From positions 1 through 39,937 of the forward strand of contig JACQQT010000031.1 in assembly GCA_016206815.1 (NCBI GenBank): a DNA stretch of 39,937 nucleotides, in the 5' to 3' direction. The notes below the pieces were generated by a model that was not told where the DNA came from, made no database searches, and saw nothing but the letters and a program-made list of their open reading frames with translations. Of the stretch, positions 1 through 7,778 are shown one piece after another. Every line of letters begins with the position of its first letter. The first letter of the stretch is position 1. A program made the translations under genes and the position numbers. This DNA comes from Candidatus Omnitrophota bacterium (GTDB lineage: Bacteria; Omnitrophota; Omnitrophia; Omnitrophales; Danuiimicrobiaceae).

Positions 1-9
1 ATCCGATAG

Positions 10-1032
10 ATGCCTCTTCCAATCATTGCAATCACAATGGGTGATCCCGGAGGGATTGGGCCTGAAATTATTTTGAAATCGCTTCCCAACATGCCGCTTG
101 GAAAAACGCTCTACATGATTATCGGAAGTGAGGAAGTGTTCCAATACGCCAGCCAGCATTTGAACATTCCGTTTCGTCCTCACGTGGTCCCGACGCTGGA
201 TCGAGCGCTTTTGAGTGAATCTCAAATCAATTTGTTGGACATTACCCAAGAGGCAAAGACGGTTTATGAAAACGCTTTTGAGGAAACCCGCGAGGACAAC
301 GAAGTTTTTTCTGTCGGCCAAGTTTCGAAATGGAATGCCGCGCTTGCCTATTCGGCATTCAAGGTAGCCGCCTATCAGGGGGCTTGTGGTTTAATCGACG
401 GTCTTGTAACGGCCCCGGTTCATAAGTCGGCCGTCCGGTTAGTCGATCCTAAATTTTCAGGCCACACGGAATATCTCGCCCGGGTGGCGCGAGTTCAAGA
501 ATTTGCGATGATGTTCGTAAGCGACCGCCTTCGCGTGACCTTGGCGACCATTCATCTGCCGCTCAAAAAAGTTTCTCGTTCGTTAACAAAAGAGGGGATT
601 GAAAGCAAGATTAAGCTGACGCACGATTTTTTGAAACGGTATTTGAAAATCGAGTTTCCCAAAATCGGGGTGGCGGCTTTAAATCCCCATGGAAGGGAAT
701 TCGGGACCGAGGAGGAGGAGATCATCGTTCCGGCCGTTGAGTGCGCCAGACGGTCAGGCATTCAGGTAGAAGGACCTTTGCCGGGAGACCAGGTATTTTT
801 CGACGCTTATGAGAAACGCTTGGATGCGGTGGTCGCCATGTATCATGATCAAGGACTCGCCCCGTTTAAAATGATTGCTTTTCGGGAAGGGGTCAACGTG
901 ACGCTTGGGCTTCCGTACCTCAGGACTTCTCCGGATCACGGCACTGCCTTTAATATCGCCTACCAGAATCGGGCTTTTCCGGACGCTTTTGTCCAATCCA
1001 TCCGGTTGATCGAAGAATCACTGACCGCCTGA
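10..1032 (+). CDS. pdxA: 4-hydroxythreonine-4-phosphate dehydrogenase PdxA
   Basis: PdxA oxidises 4-phosphohydroxy-L-threonine in the cytosolic DXP-dependent pathway to pyridoxal phosphate. The 340-residue protein has the usual family length. Family motifs are visible: GDPGGIGPEI near the N-terminus (11-20), LVTAPVHKSA (132-141), GHTEYLA (151-157), NPHGRE (225-230), HDQGLAPFK (279-287) and a C-terminal TSPDHGTAFNIA segment. These carry the histidines used for metal and substrate binding in the family. The ATG directly follows a TAG at 7-9, which may be the stop of an upstream gene cut off by the window edge, so pdxA is probably not the first gene of its operon. The gene converges with the aminotransferase gene, 4 bp from its end. 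Confidence is high. Confidence 0.96.
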   Translation: MPLPIIAITMGDPGGIGPEIILKSLPNMPLGKTLYMIIGSEEVFQYASQHLNIPFRPHVVPTLDRALLSESQINLLDITQEAKTVYENAFEETREDNEVFSVGQVSKWNAALAYSAFKVAAYQGACGLIDGLVTAPVHKSAVRLVDPKFSGHTEYLARVARVQEFAMMFVSDRLRVTLATIHLPLKKVSRSLTKEGIESKIKLTHDFLKRYLKIEFPKIGVAALNPHGREFGTEEEEIIVPAVECARRSGIQVEGPLPGDQVFFDAYEKRLDAVVAMYHDQGLAPFKMIAFREGVNVTLGLPYLRTSPDHGTAFNIAYQNRAFPDAFVQSIRLIEESLTA

Positions 1033-1036
1033 TTCT

Positions 1037-2215
1037 TCAAACGTTCGTTTCAATTCGTTTGAGGAGACGGCGAACGCTTTCTTGGAAGGCCTCAGTGGGA
1101 GGGAGTAAACTGATCACTATGTAAGCCTCTTCTTCAAAGTCGTAAAAATATCCCGGATGGACGTAAACATGATCTTGCTTTAGAAATTCAAGCGCCCAAT
1201 CTTCTTCGCTTTTATTTTTCGCCAGACGCAAAACCGCATACCATCCGCCCTCGGTATCCAGCAGGCTGACCGCACGAACGCTCGACACTTCACGAGTGAG
1301 AAAGGTCCGGTTTTCTTGAATTCGATCTTGGATTTCGCGTTGAATTTCGCTCTTCAGCAAAAACCAGGAGGAAAGCGCCTGTTGAACCGGGGCGTTCACG
1401 GAAAGATAGGTATCCAGGATTATGTCAAGCCGGTCCAGCGATTGAGCAAGCACGGCTTCCGGACCGGTGGCGGCCATCCAAGCCAATTTCATCTGGGGAA
1501 GGCCCAATGTTTTTGAAATTCCTCCGAGAGTAAATGTTAAGACTTCTCGGTGACCGGCGAGGGAAGTTGCACGCAACGGATCATCGGCAACGGGATATTC
1601 GAAAAATACCTCATCCGATATGATCGCCAGTGATTTTTCTTTTGCAATGTCTAGAATTTCACTCAATTCTGTTTTTTTGACAAAAGAACCGGTTGGGTTA
1701 TTCGGATGGACCAGGATGATCGCTCTGGTTTCCGGTCCGACGGCTTCAGAAAGACTCGGAATGTCGATATGCCATCCGGATGACGCGTACCGCAGCGAAT
1801 AAGACTTGATGGAAACGTCGTTCAAGCCGGCGAGAAAATCGAAGAGCGGATAACTGGGTCGGGGGGCTAGGATGCTTTCGCCCGGATTTAACAGCAAGCG
1901 GAAAAGGAATGTGTAGGCTTCGCTCGTGCTTGCCGTTAAAAGGATTTGATTTTCATTCAAGACAATGTGCCGCGCGCGGTAGTCATTTTGAATCAGTTTT
2001 CTGGCTTCCGGGAGTCCTTTTGAAATGGGGTCATACTTGACGTTTGAAGGATGTGCGAGAGGTTGGAGTAACTCGGAGTTGAGATATCGGAAGTGACACC
2101 GGGTGGGGTTTGATTCCGTTAAATCTAAGATTTTCGCGCCCGCCTTTTGTAAGGATTGGAGACAAGAGCTGAGTGGATTGGTAGAGAATTTCCAATTGGT
2201 TCGGGATGCAAACAT
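1037..2215 (-). CDS. PLP-dependent class I/II aminotransferase
   Basis: This is a fold-type I aminotransferase of 392 residues. The NNPTG motif is at 172-176, the aspartate that pairs with the pyridine nitrogen is D201 in the ISDEVFFEYP segment, and the Schiff-base lysine is K235 in GGISKTLGLPQMKLAWM. An N-terminal DLTESNPT segment (31-38) is typical of alanine/aspartate-type enzymes of the AspC/AlaA group. The amino donor and substrate cannot be read from sequence. The ATG is at 2215, and divergent to it lies the promoter of the epimerase-like gene. It is a single gene on the minus strand whose 3' end faces pdxA. Confidence 0.9.
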   Translation of the reverse strand: MFASRTNWKFSTNPLSSCLQSLQKAGAKILDLTESNPTRCHFRYLNSELLQPLAHPSNVKYDPISKGLPEARKLIQNDYRARHIVLNENQILLTASTSEAYTFLFRLLLNPGESILAPRPSYPLFDFLAGLNDVSIKSYSLRYASSGWHIDIPSLSEAVGPETRAIILVHPNNPTGSFVKKTELSEILDIAKEKSLAIISDEVFFEYPVADDPLRATSLAGHREVLTFTLGGISKTLGLPQMKLAWMAATGPEAVLAQSLDRLDIILDTYLSVNAPVQQALSSWFLLKSEIQREIQDRIQENRTFLTREVSSVRAVSLLDTEGGWYAVLRLAKNKSEEDWALEFLKQDHVYVHPGYFYDFEEEAYIVISLLPPTEAFQESVRRLLKRIETNV

Positions 2216-2235
2216 AAATGATCGGGCTTCTTGGG

Positions 2236-2264
2236 TTGACAGTCAATCGACTAAGGACTAAAAT
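2236..2264 (+). promoter_or_regulatory. Sigma70-type promoter for the epimerase-like gene
   Basis: A perfect -35 TTGACA (2236-2241) is followed after 17 bp by TAAAAT (2259-2264). The predicted start site is near 2271, about 55 nt before the ATG at 2327. The element lies in the short gap between the divergent aminotransferase gene and the epimerase-like gene. Confidence 0.65.
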
Positions 2265-2326
2265 TCCGAAACATTGAAAAGACATTATCTCATGAGGTTA
2301 AGTGTAAAATCAAATAAGTTAGCCCG

Positions 2327-3265
2327 ATGCCTGCTTTGAAAACGCATTCATTACGAAACGATCGGCTAGAACTCACCCTTTCACCGGAGAATGGTTGCTA
2401 TTGGCGCGCCTTGCGCATTTTTTTGGACGGTCAATGGATCCCTCTCTTGAAGCCTCTGGAGGGTGAGGCGCCGCCTTTTCATTTCGGTTCTTATGTGATG
2501 GCGCCTTGGTCCAATCGGGTGGTTCAGGGCGTTTTCGAATTTGAAGGAGAAAGATACCGCCTCCGAAAAAATTTTTTCGATGACACGGCGATTCACGGCG
2601 ACGTCCGGAACCGTTCTTGGGAAGTTCGGAAGGCGACCCTTGAAGCGTTTGAAGCAGTATTAGACTCGAGGCGATTTCAGGATTTTAATTTTCCGTTTCG
2701 ATTGGTATTTCAACACAAGCTGGAACTTCACGACAGCCGCCTCCTGATGTCCCTTGTCATTGAAAACGTGGATCAAAGGCCGGCGCCTGTGGGAATGGGT
2801 TTTCATCCGTTTTTTAAACGGCGTTTGACGAATCGCGATCAAGACGTTGTGGTATTGCTTGCGGCGAATCAAGTTTATCCGGACGAGAAGTGTATTCCCA
2901 CCGGACCTGCGGTAGCCGTCGGCGGCAAAACAGATTTACGGTCGAAGCGATTTCTCGGGAATCCAAATCTGGACCATTGTTTCACCGGTTTAACGAATCA
3001 GGTGGTACGCCTTCTTTATTTGGGGTCCGATCGGGAGGTTCAAATAAAAATGGACCCGATCTTTACACACGTTGTGGTGTATGCCCCCAACGATCTATAC
3101 GGAAGAGCAAAAGATTTTGTTGCGGTAGAGCCGGTCACGCATGTGAATAACGGGTTCAATTTCTTAGCCCGCGGATGGCAAGGAACGGGTGTTAAAATTC
3201 TAAAACCCAGGGAGAAATGGGAAGGGATATGCGAACTTTCAGTGACGAATCTGAGCGGCCGGTAG
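2327..3265 (+). CDS. Aldose 1-epimerase (GalM-like) family protein
   Basis: The 312-residue protein belongs to the galactose-mutarotase-like beta-sandwich family, whose members interconvert sugar anomers or bind sugars. Family hallmarks are MAPWSNRV (residues 50-57), IHGDVRNR (88-95, the region of a catalytic histidine in GalM), MGFHPFFKR (second conserved histidine) and FVAVEPVTHVNNGFNF near the C-terminus, where the glutamate matches the GalM catalytic base. Its sugar is unknown. It has its own promoter upstream, and its end overlaps the start of the DUF3047 gene by about 40-50 nt, so the two are probably co-transcribed. Confidence 0.85.
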   Translation: MPALKTHSLRNDRLELTLSPENGCYWRALRIFLDGQWIPLLKPLEGEAPPFHFGSYVMAPWSNRVVQGVFEFEGERYRLRKNFFDDTAIHGDVRNRSWEVRKATLEAFEAVLDSRRFQDFNFPFRLVFQHKLELHDSRLLMSLVIENVDQRPAPVGMGFHPFFKRRLTNRDQDVVVLLAANQVYPDEKCIPTGPAVAVGGKTDLRSKRFLGNPNLDHCFTGLTNQVVRLLYLGSDREVQIKMDPIFTHVVVYAPNDLYGRAKDFVAVEPVTHVNNGFNFLARGWQGTGVKILKPREKWEGICELSVTNLSGR

Positions 3266-4206
3266 ACAAAACGCTTTCACTGAGGGCGGCCGAAATGCCT
3301 CCGGGTGTAACTGCCGAGGTGTTAGCGTCAAAGAAGAAAGTTCAAACGAAGAAATGGCTTTTCGGAATTTTATTTCTCTTGGTCTTCGGTATTTGCTTGG
3401 CAAGCTGGTTTTATTTTAAAGGCAAGCCCCAACCGCAGTTTTTGCAAGTTGTTTCCGAGGTAGTGCCGTTAGTTCTCGTTGAGCAATTCAAATTCGAGCA
3501 GTCCTCGCTTTTCAATGATTGGAAGGAACATGTGTTCAAAGAGAAGACTTCTTATCAAGTGGAGGTCGATGAGCATTACGAAAACATGTTGCATGCCCAA
3601 AGCGAAGGGACATCGTCGGTTTTATTCAAAGAAGTAGACATCGATTTATCTCAAAGACCTTTCCTCGCTTGGGAGTGGAAGGTGAACCAGTTTCCGTCGA
3701 ATAAGCAGAACAAAACCTTAGCCGCCCAATCCGATAATGATTTTGGAGCACGAATTTATGCTGTCTTTGGCGGCAAAACGCCCTTTCTTTCAAGTGTCAT
3801 TCAATATGTGTGGGATGACCATTTTCCGGAAGGCACATTTGTGACAAGCCCTTATGCAAGGAATGTCAGAATTTTTGTCGTGCAGAGCGGAAGCAAAGGG
3901 ATTCAAGACGGTTGGGGGATTCAGCGCAGGGATTTGGTTAAAGACTATCAAATGCTTTTCGGGAAACCGCCGCGAGGGAAGTTAATAGCGGTTGGTATGA
4001 TGTCTGATTCCGATAACACCGGTACCGCTTCCGGTGCTTATTTTCGGAATTTTCGCGCTCAAAAACCAAAAACAGCGATTGAAGGAAAATCTTTGGGATC
4101 TAAGCGGCGACTCCCCACAATTGGCGAAGTCGTTTCTCGAATCTGGCAAACAGCAACCGATCAAATAGGAGCCCTACCGAAACGATTAAAAGCATCACGG
4201 CCATAA
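3217..4206 (+). CDS. DUF3047 domain protein with N-terminal membrane anchor
   Basis: The predicted 329-residue protein has a charged N-terminus, one hydrophobic segment (about 46-66) and then an extracytoplasmic domain resembling DUF3047. That domain includes RPFLAWEWKVNQFP, a DFGARIYAVF-like segment, SVIQYVWDDHFPEGT, VVQSGSKG and the closing GMMSDSDNTGTASGAYF. DUF3047 has no established biochemical role. The start is uncertain: ATG at 3217 and ATG at 3229 both have purine-rich sequence just upstream. The recognisable domain ends near residue 285. The last 44 or so residues are basic, have no obvious match, and are encoded by DNA that also encodes the C-terminus of the convergent ABC permease (107-bp overlap). 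Confidence 0.75.
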   Translation: MGRDMRTFSDESERPVDKTLSLRAAEMPPGVTAEVLASKKKVQTKKWLFGILFLLVFGICLASWFYFKGKPQPQFLQVVSEVVPLVLVEQFKFEQSSLFNDWKEHVFKEKTSYQVEVDEHYENMLHAQSEGTSSVLFKEVDIDLSQRPFLAWEWKVNQFPSNKQNKTLAAQSDNDFGARIYAVFGGKTPFLSSVIQYVWDDHFPEGTFVTSPYARNVRIFVVQSGSKGIQDGWGIQRRDLVKDYQMLFGKPPRGKLIAVGMMSDSDNTGTASGAYFRNFRAQKPKTAIEGKSLGSKRRLPTIGEVVSRIWQTATDQIGALPKRLKASRP

Positions 4207-4855
4207 CTTGCGGCATGTCGTTCAATTCCCGCCCCACTTGAAGAAGATGGCCTAACCCGATACTTACAAAAAGTAACTCTCCGGCCATCAGAGACCGCCA
4301 AGCAAAAGACCAGCCCAATTTCATTCCGGTCGCAATAGAAGGTAGCGCAGCGGGGAGAATGACCCGTATATAAAGTTTGATTCCTTTGACCCCCATGGTC
4401 TCGGCGGCGCGGATATAAAGAGGGGGGATGTTTTTAATCCCGCTGTCGGTAGCAATGGCAATGGAAAGAAAAGCCCCCATGATCACCACAAATTGGATAG
4501 CTTGTTCACTCAAGCCGAACCATAAAATAGCAAGCGGTAACCAACAAATGCTGGGCAGTACCTGGAGCCCTGTCATCAGCGATCCAACTGTCTCATCTAA
4601 AGTTTTGAAGCGACCTACCAAGAGGCCGAGAGTCACTCCAAATAAAAGTGAGACCGTGTATCCAATGAGGATTCGTCGAACGCTGACGAGCGTTCCCAAC
4701 AAAAATGTTCTATCTTGAAAACCCCAAAACAACGCTTTTACTACCTCCCAAGGCGAAGGGAAAAGATAGGGCGGCCAAAAACCAATCCTATATACCGCTT
4801 CCCAAATCAACACCAGCAGGACGTAGAAAATCAGCTTTCTTGAGAGTCCATTCAC
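4100..4855 (-). CDS. ABC transporter permease, SsuC/TauC/NrtB type
   Basis: This is an inner-membrane permease of about 251 residues with several hydrophobic helices and the EAA loop (AAETMGVKGIKLYIRVILPA) that docks on the ATPase. It belongs to the nitrate/sulfonate/taurine group of BPD permeases, consistent with its neighbours. The start is probably GTG at 4855, with GAGG six nt upstream. A TTG at 4861 is also in frame but sits directly on that ribosome-binding sequence. Its beginning overlaps the end of the ATPase gene by about 68 bp, indicating coupled translation. Its 3' end overlaps the convergent DUF3047 gene by 107 bp. Confidence 0.88.
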   Translation of the reverse strand: MNGLSRKLIFYVLLVLIWEAVYRIGFWPPYLFPSPWEVVKALFWGFQDRTFLLGTLVSVRRILIGYTVSLLFGVTLGLLVGRFKTLDETVGSLMTGLQVLPSICWLPLAILWFGLSEQAIQFVVIMGAFLSIAIATDSGIKNIPPLYIRAAETMGVKGIKLYIRVILPAALPSIATGMKLGWSFAWRSLMAGELLFVSIGLGHLLQVGRELNDMPQVMAVMLLIVSVGLLFDRLLFARFEKRLRQLWGVAA

Positions 4856-5639
4856 GATCAACCTCTTCCTTTAAAAATTTTTCGATCTCTTCTTTAAGTT
4901 CTTGTTGAATTTGTTGGGCATACACGACCACTTCCTGGCTGTTAATATCGCGCGGCCTTGGAAGATCAATTTGAAACTCTTTCTTAATTTGCCCGGGGCG
5001 GGCTGTGAAAACAAAAACCCGACTTCCAAGGCGCACAGCTTCCCTCACATTATGGGTAATAAAAATAACGGTTTGGTTGCTTTTAGCCCATATTTCCTGT
5101 ATTTCCTCGTGCAAAAGATCTCTTGTCTGGGCATCCAGTGCGGCAAACGGCTCGTCCATTAGAAGAACAGACGGATTGAGGGCAAGCGCCCGGGCAATTG
5201 CAACGCGGCTTTTCATACCACCTGAAAGTTGATGGACGTAGGCTTTTTCAAAACGACCTAGGTGGACCAGGTGAAGCAAGGCGCGCGCGATTTCTTTGCG
5301 TTTTCTTGCCTCCAGCCGTCCTACGAGGCCAAACTCTACATTTTGAATTACATTGAGCCATGGGAAAAGCGCCGACTCCTGAAAGATCACTACGCGATCA
5401 ATGCCGGGCGTTGTAACAGGAACGCCGTTTTTTTTGATTTGACCGCGCGTCGGCCGTTCTAGGCCTGCGATCATATTGAGAAGCGTTGTCTTTCCACAAC
5501 CCGAAGGACCCACGAAACAGACGAATTCACCGGAATTAATTTGGATGGAAATGTTGTCAAGAGCCAAAACCTTGCCGTGAGGCGTGTCAAAATCTTTGGA
5601 TAGGCCTTCGATTGAAAGTTGCATAAAATTCTTAGACAT
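4788..5639 (-). CDS. ABC transporter ATPase, SsuB/TauB/NrtD type
   Basis: This is the cytoplasmic ATPase of the importer, about 283 residues from the ATG at 5639. It has Walker A GPSGCGKT (44-51), a Q-loop glutamine near 88, the signature LSGG (138-141) and Walker B with MDEPFAALD (161-169). The length and motif spacing fit the sulfonate/nitrate/taurine group. The ATG at 5639 overlaps the binding-protein stop codon by 8 nt. A second ATG at 5624 begins right at the conserved domain and is an equally possible start. The C-terminal 30 or so residues extend past the usual domain end and are encoded within the permease gene start. The exact substrate cannot be read. Confidence 0.9.
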   Translation of the reverse strand: MSKNFMQLSIEGLSKDFDTPHGKVLALDNISIQINSGEFVCFVGPSGCGKTTLLNMIAGLERPTRGQIKKNGVPVTTPGIDRVVIFQESALFPWLNVIQNVEFGLVGRLEARKRKEIARALLHLVHLGRFEKAYVHQLSGGMKSRVAIARALALNPSVLLMDEPFAALDAQTRDLLHEEIQEIWAKSNQTVIFITHNVREAVRLGSRVFVFTARPGQIKKEFQIDLPRPRDINSQEVVVYAQQIQQELKEEIEKFLKEEVDREWTLKKADFLRPAGVDLGSGI

Positions 5640-6657
5640 GTTGTTGAGATTCGGTTTTCGCTTGTTCCCAAAAAGAAAGTTCGTAAAGGTGATTGAGGTC
5701 AATTTTATTCCGGCCTAAATATCCGATTTCCGATGCCCGTTTGGCCGCTTCCAAAACCTGTGGTTCCATAGGGTCTGCAGTGAAAATGATGCGCCCAAAA
5801 CTCTGATCCAGATAAACGGGCGGAAGCGCTTTTCCCGTTTCGTGTTTCAGTTCTTCATTAAAAAGCCGCTTCGCTTCCGTCAAGTGTTCCTCAATCCAAT
5901 TCATTAAGGCTGTGTGGGCTTTCACCCATTGTTGTACCACTTCAGGGTGTCCATCCATAAATTTCTTTCTTACGACGAGAAGGGTAGTTGCGTAATCGCC
6001 GTTGGGCCAGAGTTCGCTTTCCTCAAAAAGGATTTTCGCATCAGTTTCGGCCACCAATCGGGAAACCCAGGGCTCTACGGTCCAAATCGCGTCAATTTGT
6101 TCTTTGGCAAAAGCAATCATTTGATCTCCGGCGTTAATGTTGAAAATGTCAACCTTGCCTCCCTGGGCGCGCGGTTTCAATCCTCTTTCTCGCATGAGAT
6201 GAAGCAAGGCCACATCTTGTGTGTTTCCTTTCTGAGGGGTTGCTACTTTTTTTCCTTGGATGTCTTCAAATTTCTGAATTCCAGAATTTTTTCGTACCAC
6301 AAAGGCACTTCCGCCGCTTGCGACACCTGAGACAACGCGCAACGCCTCGCCTTTCGACTTGATAAAACCGTTAATCGCGGGGTTTGGTCCTACATAAAGA
6401 ATATCAATTTCTCCAGCAAATAGCGCTTCAATAGCTCCAGGCCCTGCATGAAACGTTTTCCACTCAATGTCTGCCTCAGGTCCGAGATGCGTCTCGAAAT
6501 GCTTGGTTGCTTTGGCGATGAGAGCAGGGGCATGGGTCACATTTGGAAAATGCCCCGCGCGAATTTTGACGGTTCCTTTTTCAGAAAATGCATTTTGGGG
6601 AGTCAGCACAATTCCGATGATTCCGAAAATGATCAGAAACCATTTCAGCGATTTCAT
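5632..6657 (-). CDS. Periplasmic substrate-binding protein, SsuA/TauA/NrtA type
   Basis: The 341-residue protein starts at the ATG at 6657 with MKSLKWFLIIFGIIGIVLTP, a clear signal peptide, with likely cleavage around AFS-EKG. The mature part is a type II periplasmic binding fold: HAPALIAKATKHFE, GEIDILYVGPNPAING, KKVATPQKGNTQD and IDAIWTVEPWVS match the aliphatic sulfonate/taurine/nitrate family. The reading frame runs open further upstream, but that part lies inside the Rrf2 gene and lacks family similarity. The start is 4 nt after the Rrf2 stop and has no clear ribosome-binding site, suggesting translational coupling. Linkage to an Rrf2 regulator makes an organosulfur ligand plausible, but this is inference. 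Confidence 0.9.
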   Translation of the reverse strand: MKSLKWFLIIFGIIGIVLTPQNAFSEKGTVKIRAGHFPNVTHAPALIAKATKHFETHLGPEADIEWKTFHAGPGAIEALFAGEIDILYVGPNPAINGFIKSKGEALRVVSGVASGGSAFVVRKNSGIQKFEDIQGKKVATPQKGNTQDVALLHLMRERGLKPRAQGGKVDIFNINAGDQMIAFAKEQIDAIWTVEPWVSRLVAETDAKILFEESELWPNGDYATTLLVVRKKFMDGHPEVVQQWVKAHTALMNWIEEHLTEAKRLFNEELKHETGKALPPVYLDQSFGRIIFTADPMEPQVLEAAKRASEIGYLGRNKIDLNHLYELSFWEQAKTESQQHV

Positions 6658-6661
6658 GGGA

Positions 6662-7120
6662 TTAAATGTAGTACATCTCGTAGGATGATTTTGAGCCTGC
6701 AAGTTCGAGTGATTTTTCACAGACATCGGCAAGCGTTTTCTGGTCCAAAATTTTTGCGACAGCATCTCGTACTTCCAGAAGCACCGCATAAAGGCCGGGA
6801 TGTTCCTTTTCTGTTTGGATCATTTTTTGAAGGACCTTTGCATTTTCGATTGGCGCAAGAGGGCCTTCAACCGAACGAATAACTTCTCCCAGAGTGATGT
6901 CTTTCGGATGTTTGGAAAGGGCATAGCCTCCATGTTGCCCTTTCGAACTGATGACAAAACCCGATTGTTTTAACTGGCTCATGATTTGTTCTAGGAATTT
7001 ATAAGGAATGCTTTCGGAGTTTGCTATTTCGCGCAAGCAAAGTGTTGCCTCGCAGCTTGATGCAGCCGCGAGGGTAAGCAAAGCTTTTAAAGCATATTCC
7101 CCGCGTTTGGTGATTTTCAT
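6662..7120 (-). CDS. Rrf2 family transcriptional regulator
   Basis: The 152-residue protein begins with the characteristic MKITKRGEYALKALLTLA winged-helix start and continues with LREIANSESIPYKFLEQIM and LKQSGFVISSKGQHGGYALS, the recognition helix and wing of Rrf2 proteins. The stretch after EGPLAP, where IscR/NsrR-type members carry three cysteines for an iron-sulfur cluster, has none here. The only cysteines are at about 23, 28 and 134, so a CymR-like cluster-free sensor is more likely. It is the first gene of the ABC transporter operon and probably regulates that operon and itself. Its promoter overlaps palindromes (7131-7154). Confidence 0.92.
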   Translation of the reverse strand: MKITKRGEYALKALLTLAAASSCEATLCLREIANSESIPYKFLEQIMSQLKQSGFVISSKGQHGGYALSKHPKDITLGEVIRSVEGPLAPIENAKVLQKMIQTEKEHPGLYAVLLEVRDAVAKILDQKTLADVCEKSLELAGSKSSYEMYYI

Positions 7121-7130
7121 CTCATAGTAA

Positions 7131-7176
7131 TCCTATAGGAATGGTATAATTATAGCACTTATCCTAATATCATCAA
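7131..7176 (-). promoter_or_regulatory. Promoter and candidate Rrf2 operator of the ABC operon
   Basis: Reading the minus strand, TTGATG (7176-7171) and a perfect TATAAT (7154-7149) are separated by 16 bp, giving a start site near 7142 and a leader of about 20 nt. Two perfect 10-bp palindromes sit on the promoter: TATAATTATA (7145-7154), covering the -10 box, and TCCTATAGGA (7131-7140), just downstream of the start. A further TATCCTA sequence (7160-7166) resembles one arm of the latter. This is the expected layout for autorepression by the Rrf2 protein. The operator assignment is inference. Confidence 0.55.
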
Positions 7177-7273
7177 GTATTTTTTACTTCATTTCTGACT
7201 ATTCATTTCACGATTGGCGTTTTTAGAGGTAGAATAACCCCTCGTTTTTATTAGGTACCGTCAGGAGGAAGTG

Positions 7274-7759
7274 ATGGCTGCAAATAGGGAATTTGTACAC
7301 AAACATACCGTCTATTTAAATGAGACCAATGCCATGGGCGGGGTGGTCTATTTCGCAAACTTCATCAAGTGGCAGGGCATCGTTCGGGAAGAATTTTTTA
7401 TGAAAGCCTTTCCAAGCTGGCAGGAAGTGATGCGTCTTGTGATGGCAGGCAGTGCCAATATGATTACCGTGGAAGAACACTCCCGTTTTAAGCGTCCGGT
7501 TTCTTTTGGTGATACGGTGATTATCAAGCTGCAAACGGCCAACCTAAAGAAGTGTAGTTTTGACCTCGTTTTTAAAATGTATCGGAACAACGAAGAAGAA
7601 TTAGTGTACGAAGGCTGGCAGCGGCTGACGTTTGATGACTACAAAGGAAATTTTATCCCCATCCCGGAACCCTTCCGAAAATCGATCCTGGAATATCAAA
7701 GCACGGCGGGTGAGCATAAGCGATCTTCTATGCGGGAACGGTCAAAGTCTTCTAGTTAA
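7274..7759 (+). CDS. Hotdog-fold acyl-thioesterase, 4HBT/CalE7-like
   Basis: The 161-residue protein has the hotdog thioesterase signature ETNAMGGVVYFANFIKWQG followed by REEFF and a HSRFKRPVSFGD segment. The ETN...G.VYF.N...WQG..RE.F pattern resembles thioesterases of enediyne and polyketide clusters (CalE7/DynE7 type) more than the DTD..GHV pattern of YbgC. These enzymes cleave acyl-ACP or acyl-CoA thioesters. The natural substrate here is unknown and no polyketide synthase is nearby. The start is ATG 7274 because AGGAGG (7263-7268) lies 5 nt upstream; an adjacent GTG at 7271 would be too close. It is followed after 19 nt by a membrane protein gene. Confidence 0.8.
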   Translation: MAANREFVHKHTVYLNETNAMGGVVYFANFIKWQGIVREEFFMKAFPSWQEVMRLVMAGSANMITVEEHSRFKRPVSFGDTVIIKLQTANLKKCSFDLVFKMYRNNEEELVYEGWQRLTFDDYKGNFIPIPEPFRKSILEYQSTAGEHKRSSMRERSKSSS

Positions 7760-7778
7760 GCAGATCCGGTTGAATTCG

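Noticed and set aside
7214..7235. TTGGCG and TAGAAT upstream of the thioesterase as a promoter
   Set aside because: The spacing is only 10 bp; with a 17-bp spacer the -35 would be TTCACG, possible but too weak to list.
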